Part shown: positions 62,385 to 64,000 of the stretch, piece by piece
Layout of the letters: each line of letters begins with the position of its first letter
How positions within the stretch are numbered: position 1 is the first letter of the stretch
Source of the DNA: Citrifermentans bemidjiense Bem
GTDB taxonomy: Bacteria; Desulfobacterota; Desulfuromonadia; Geobacterales; Geobacteraceae
Direction of reading: 5' to 3'
Assembly: GCF_000020725.1 (NCBI RefSeq)
Contig: NC_011146.1
Location: 2,231,501-2,295,500 of the forward strand
Length of the DNA: 64,000 nucleotides
Translations under genes and position numbers: made by a program
The notes under the pieces: model-generated
Told to the model about the DNA's origin: nothing
The model's database searches: none
Seen by the model: only the letters and a program-made list of their open reading frames with translations

Positions 62385-63458
62385 TTGAAGGCAACCCTGT
62401 TGAAACGACTCGACGCCGCGGTGGGTCCGCTCTTTACCCGGCTCCTTCCCAAGAGGCGTTTGCCCGACACTCACTTTTCCCCCCGAAGTTTCCTGGTCAT
62501 CCGTCCCGGCGGCATCGGCGACGCGGTCCTCCTGGTCCCGGCGTTGTCGGCGCTGCAAAAAGCTTTTCCCGGCTGCCGCATCGACGTTCTCGCCGAAAGC
62601 CGCAATGCCGCCGCCTTTCTCATGTGCCCCGGGCTGAACCGGGTGTACCGCTACGATTCCCTCTCCGACATAACGGCTTTGTTCAGCACCTCTTTCGACG
62701 TGGTGATCGACACCGAGCAGTGGTACCGCCTCTCCGCCGTGATCGCGAGGCTGGTCGGCGCCCTGCGCTCCATCGGGTTTTCAACCAACGACCGGGGGAG
62801 GCTCTTCACCGACCCCGTGCCTTATCCCTTGCAGGATTACGAACTCATCTCCTTCTTCAAGCTCCTAGCCCCGCTGGAGGTGCAGCCCCCCAAGGAATCT
62901 GCGGCTCCCTTCCTCCAACTCCCCGCCGGGGCGAAGGAAGGGGCGCGGCGGCTCTTGGCCCCGCTGGCGGGGAAGGCGTTTGTCGCCATTTTCCCCGGAG
63001 CTAGCGTACCCGAGAAGCAATGGGGGAGGGAGAACTTCCGGCAGGTGGCGGAGAGCTTAACCGCGGCGGAGATCGCGGTGGTGGTGGTCGGCGCCGACGA
63101 CGCCCGCGCCTCGGGCGACTTCATTGCCCGCGGCGGTCTTGCCCTGAACCTGGCGGGTAAGGGGGGGCTCATGGAAAGCGCCGCTGTCCTCGCCGAGGCG
63201 CGGGTCCTTTTAAGCGGCGACTCAGGGCTTTTGCACATCGCCGCAGGGCTTGGCACCGCGACCGTTTCGCTTTTCGGCCCCAGCGACGCGGCCAAGTGGG
63301 CTCCCAAGGGCGAGCGGCACACGGCATTTTCTTCGTCCCTTTCCTGTGCTCCCTGTTCCAGGTACGGAACCATCCGCTGCAGCACCGGCGCGCGCTGTCT
63401 CGACGCCGCGCCGACTGAAGTGACTGCAGCCGTGCTGAGGTTGTGTAAGTGGCGCTAA
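62385..63458 (+). CDS. Glycosyltransferase family 9 (LPS heptosyltransferase-like)
   Basis: A 357-residue GT9 enzyme that adds ADP-heptose or a similar sugar to lipopolysaccharide core at the inner face of the inner membrane. N-terminal FLVIRPGGIGDAVLLVPALSALQ is the family motif (landmark), and IFPGASVPEKQWGRENF plus LLSGDSGLLHIAAGLGTATVSLFGPSD form the nucleotide-sugar site. Four cysteines near the C-terminus (CAPCSRYGTIRCSTGARC) resemble those in RfaF/WaaQ-like proteins. TTG start with GGAGG 8 bases upstream. Confidence 0.88.
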   Translation: MKATLLKRLDAAVGPLFTRLLPKRRLPDTHFSPRSFLVIRPGGIGDAVLLVPALSALQKAFPGCRIDVLAESRNAAAFLMCPGLNRVYRYDSLSDITALFSTSFDVVIDTEQWYRLSAVIARLVGALRSIGFSTNDRGRLFTDPVPYPLQDYELISFFKLLAPLEVQPPKESAAPFLQLPAGAKEGARRLLAPLAGKAFVAIFPGASVPEKQWGRENFRQVAESLTAAEIAVVVVGADDARASGDFIARGGLALNLAGKGGLMESAAVLAEARVLLSGDSGLLHIAAGLGTATVSLFGPSDAAKWAPKGERHTAFSSSLSCAPCSRYGTIRCSTGARCLDAAPTEVTAAVLRLCKWR

Positions 63459-63545
63459 AACGGACGCTTGCACCGCGGGACCTTTCCGGTGTCGCTGGAA
63501 TAGTTACTCCAATGAGAAAAATTCGTTTATATCAGACAAAAAGTG

Positions 63546-63574
63546 TTGACTTTGTTTTGGTGAATTGGTACAAA
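63546..63574 (+). promoter_or_regulatory. Promoter of tRNA-Val
   Basis: TTGACT (63546-63551) and TACAAA (63569-63574), 17 bases apart, ending 24 bases before the tRNA. Confidence 0.55.
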
Positions 63575-63597
63575 GTCCGAGTTCCACAGCAGCAAAC

Positions 63598-63672
63598 AGG
63601 CGCGTAGCTCAGGGGTAGAGCACTAGCTCGACACGCTAGGGGTCGGCGGTTCGAAACCGCCCGCGCCTACCA
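63598..63672 (+). tRNA. tRNA-Val (GAC)
   Basis: A complete cloverleaf with encoded CCA: acceptor AGGCGCG/CGCGCCT, D stem GCTC/GAGC, anticodon stem CTAGC/GCTAG, T arm GGCGG-TTCGAAA-CCGCC. The 7-base anticodon loop is TCGACAC, placing GAC at 63630-63632. Position 33 is C instead of the nearly universal U. All stems are perfect, so it looks functional apart from that base. Confidence 0.93.
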
Positions 63673-63704
63673 ATCAAAAGAGACCTTCAGTACGAGGTTC
63701 GACG

Positions 63705-63730
63705 GAGGCATCGAGTTTCGATGCCTCTTT
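63705..63730 (+). terminator. Terminator after tRNA-Val
   Basis: GAGGCATCGA (63705-63714) pairs with TCGATGCCTC (63718-63727), loop GTT, followed by TTTCTGTTTG. It lies 37 bases before thrS. Confidence 0.85.
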
Positions 63731-63766
63731 CTGTTTGTCTTAATGATTTTTCAAAAGGGGCTTTGC

Positions 63767-64000
63767 ATGAACGAAATAAACGTCACGCTACCGGATGGTT
63801 CCCAAAGACCCTTGCCTGCAGGTGCCTCCATTTTCGATCTTGCCGCATCCATCGGAGCGGGGCTTGCCAAGGCGGCCATCGCCGGAAAGATCGACGGCAA
63901 CCTGGTCGACCTCAATACGCCTCTTGCCGACGGCGCGCGCGTGGAGATCATCACCGAGAAAAGCCCCGAGGCGCTGGAGATCATCAGGCACTCCACCTCG
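63767..64000 (+). CDS. thrS: Threonyl-tRNA synthetase, N-terminal part (runs off the window)
   Basis: The first 78 codons are present. They encode the TGS (ubiquitin-like) domain that opens Thr[21 protein letters not shown], then [19 protein letters not shown] and [20 protein letters not shown], where the second domain begins. AAAGGGG precedes the ATG. The catalytic core is outside the window. No T-box leader is visible between the tRNA terminator and the start. Confidence 0.9.
   Translation, partial: MNEINVTLPDGSQRPLPAGASIFDLAASIGAGLAKAAIAGKIDGNLVDLNTPLADGARVEIITEKSPEALEIIRHSTS

Noticed and set aside
63673-63766. T-box riboswitch before thrS
   Set aside because: The gap is only 94 bases and holds one terminator hairpin; there is no specifier stem or T-box sequence.

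Overview
The window is a high-GC chromosomal segment that looks like an anaerobic, metal-reducing Geobacterales bacterium (Geobacter, Citrifermentans or Geomonas type). This is inferred from the overall gene style: HME-type metal efflux, a CXXCH-containing sensor kinase, a cytosolic group 3b-type hydrogenase, PAS-rich two-component systems with a sigma-54 activator, and many C-rich/G-rich palindromic repeats between genes. I see no prophage, intact insertion sequence, CRISPR array or rRNA. One tRNA (Val, GAC) lies near the right end, and thrS runs off it.

Layout. 0-5.3 kb: polar amino-acid ABC transporter, an outer-membrane porin, and an orphan branched-chain amino-acid binding lipoprotein. 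5.3-8.1 kb: an HtpX protease behind a well-formed yybP-ykoY (manganese) riboswitch, then a TerC-family membrane protein and a small zinc-ribbon protein. 8.1-15.2 kb: a CBA heavy-metal efflux operon headed by a Cys/His-rich exported protein, then a lipoprotein gene flanked by two copies of a 20-bp-stem palindrome. 15.7-22.9 kb: livHMGF without its binding protein, two EamA-type transporters, a YbaK-type protein and a sodium-dependent NSS transporter. 23.2-27.6 kb: a three-gene signalling operon with a heme-motif sensor kinase. 27.8-35.9 kb: trpG-trpD-trpC-trpB2-trpF-serA, and a DAHP synthase on the other strand. 36-40.4 kb: a TPR protein and NAD salvage genes (pncB, pncA), an epimerase and Hsp20. 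40.5-41.5 kb: about 1 kb without a convincing gene. 41.5-45.4 kb: a four-subunit cytosolic [NiFe] hydrogenase. 45.5-48.6 kb: a PHP-type phosphatase, a decayed chemoreceptor, and modB-modC. 48.6-55.3 kb: a sulfur-transfer cluster (mnmA, tusA-like, sulfite reductase, JAMM protease, E1-like enzyme, ThiS-like carrier, MetY) divergent from cysK. 55.4-57.3 kb: an orphan HybB-type membrane protein and an exported nuclease. 57.5-62.2 kb: an iron-type alcohol dehydrogenase behind a sigma-54 promoter, with its probable two-component system. 62.4-64 kb: a heptosyltransferase-like protein, tRNA-Val and thrS.

The most notable system is the sulfur cluster at 50.2-53.9 kb. A ThiS-like carrier ends in Gly-Gly-Gly-Arg, so its diglycine is capped by an arginine. 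It is translated together with an E1-like adenylyltransferase and a JAMM metalloprotease, and neighbours a siroheme-type sulfite reductase and O-acetylhomoserine sulfhydrylase. This matches the protein-thiocarboxylate route to homocysteine described in Wolinella succinogenes (HcyS/HcyF/HcyD/MetY/Sir), there with a C-terminal alanine cap. The next best signals are the manganese riboswitch in front of a protease gene, and the sigma-54/enhancer arrangement in front of the alcohol dehydrogenase.
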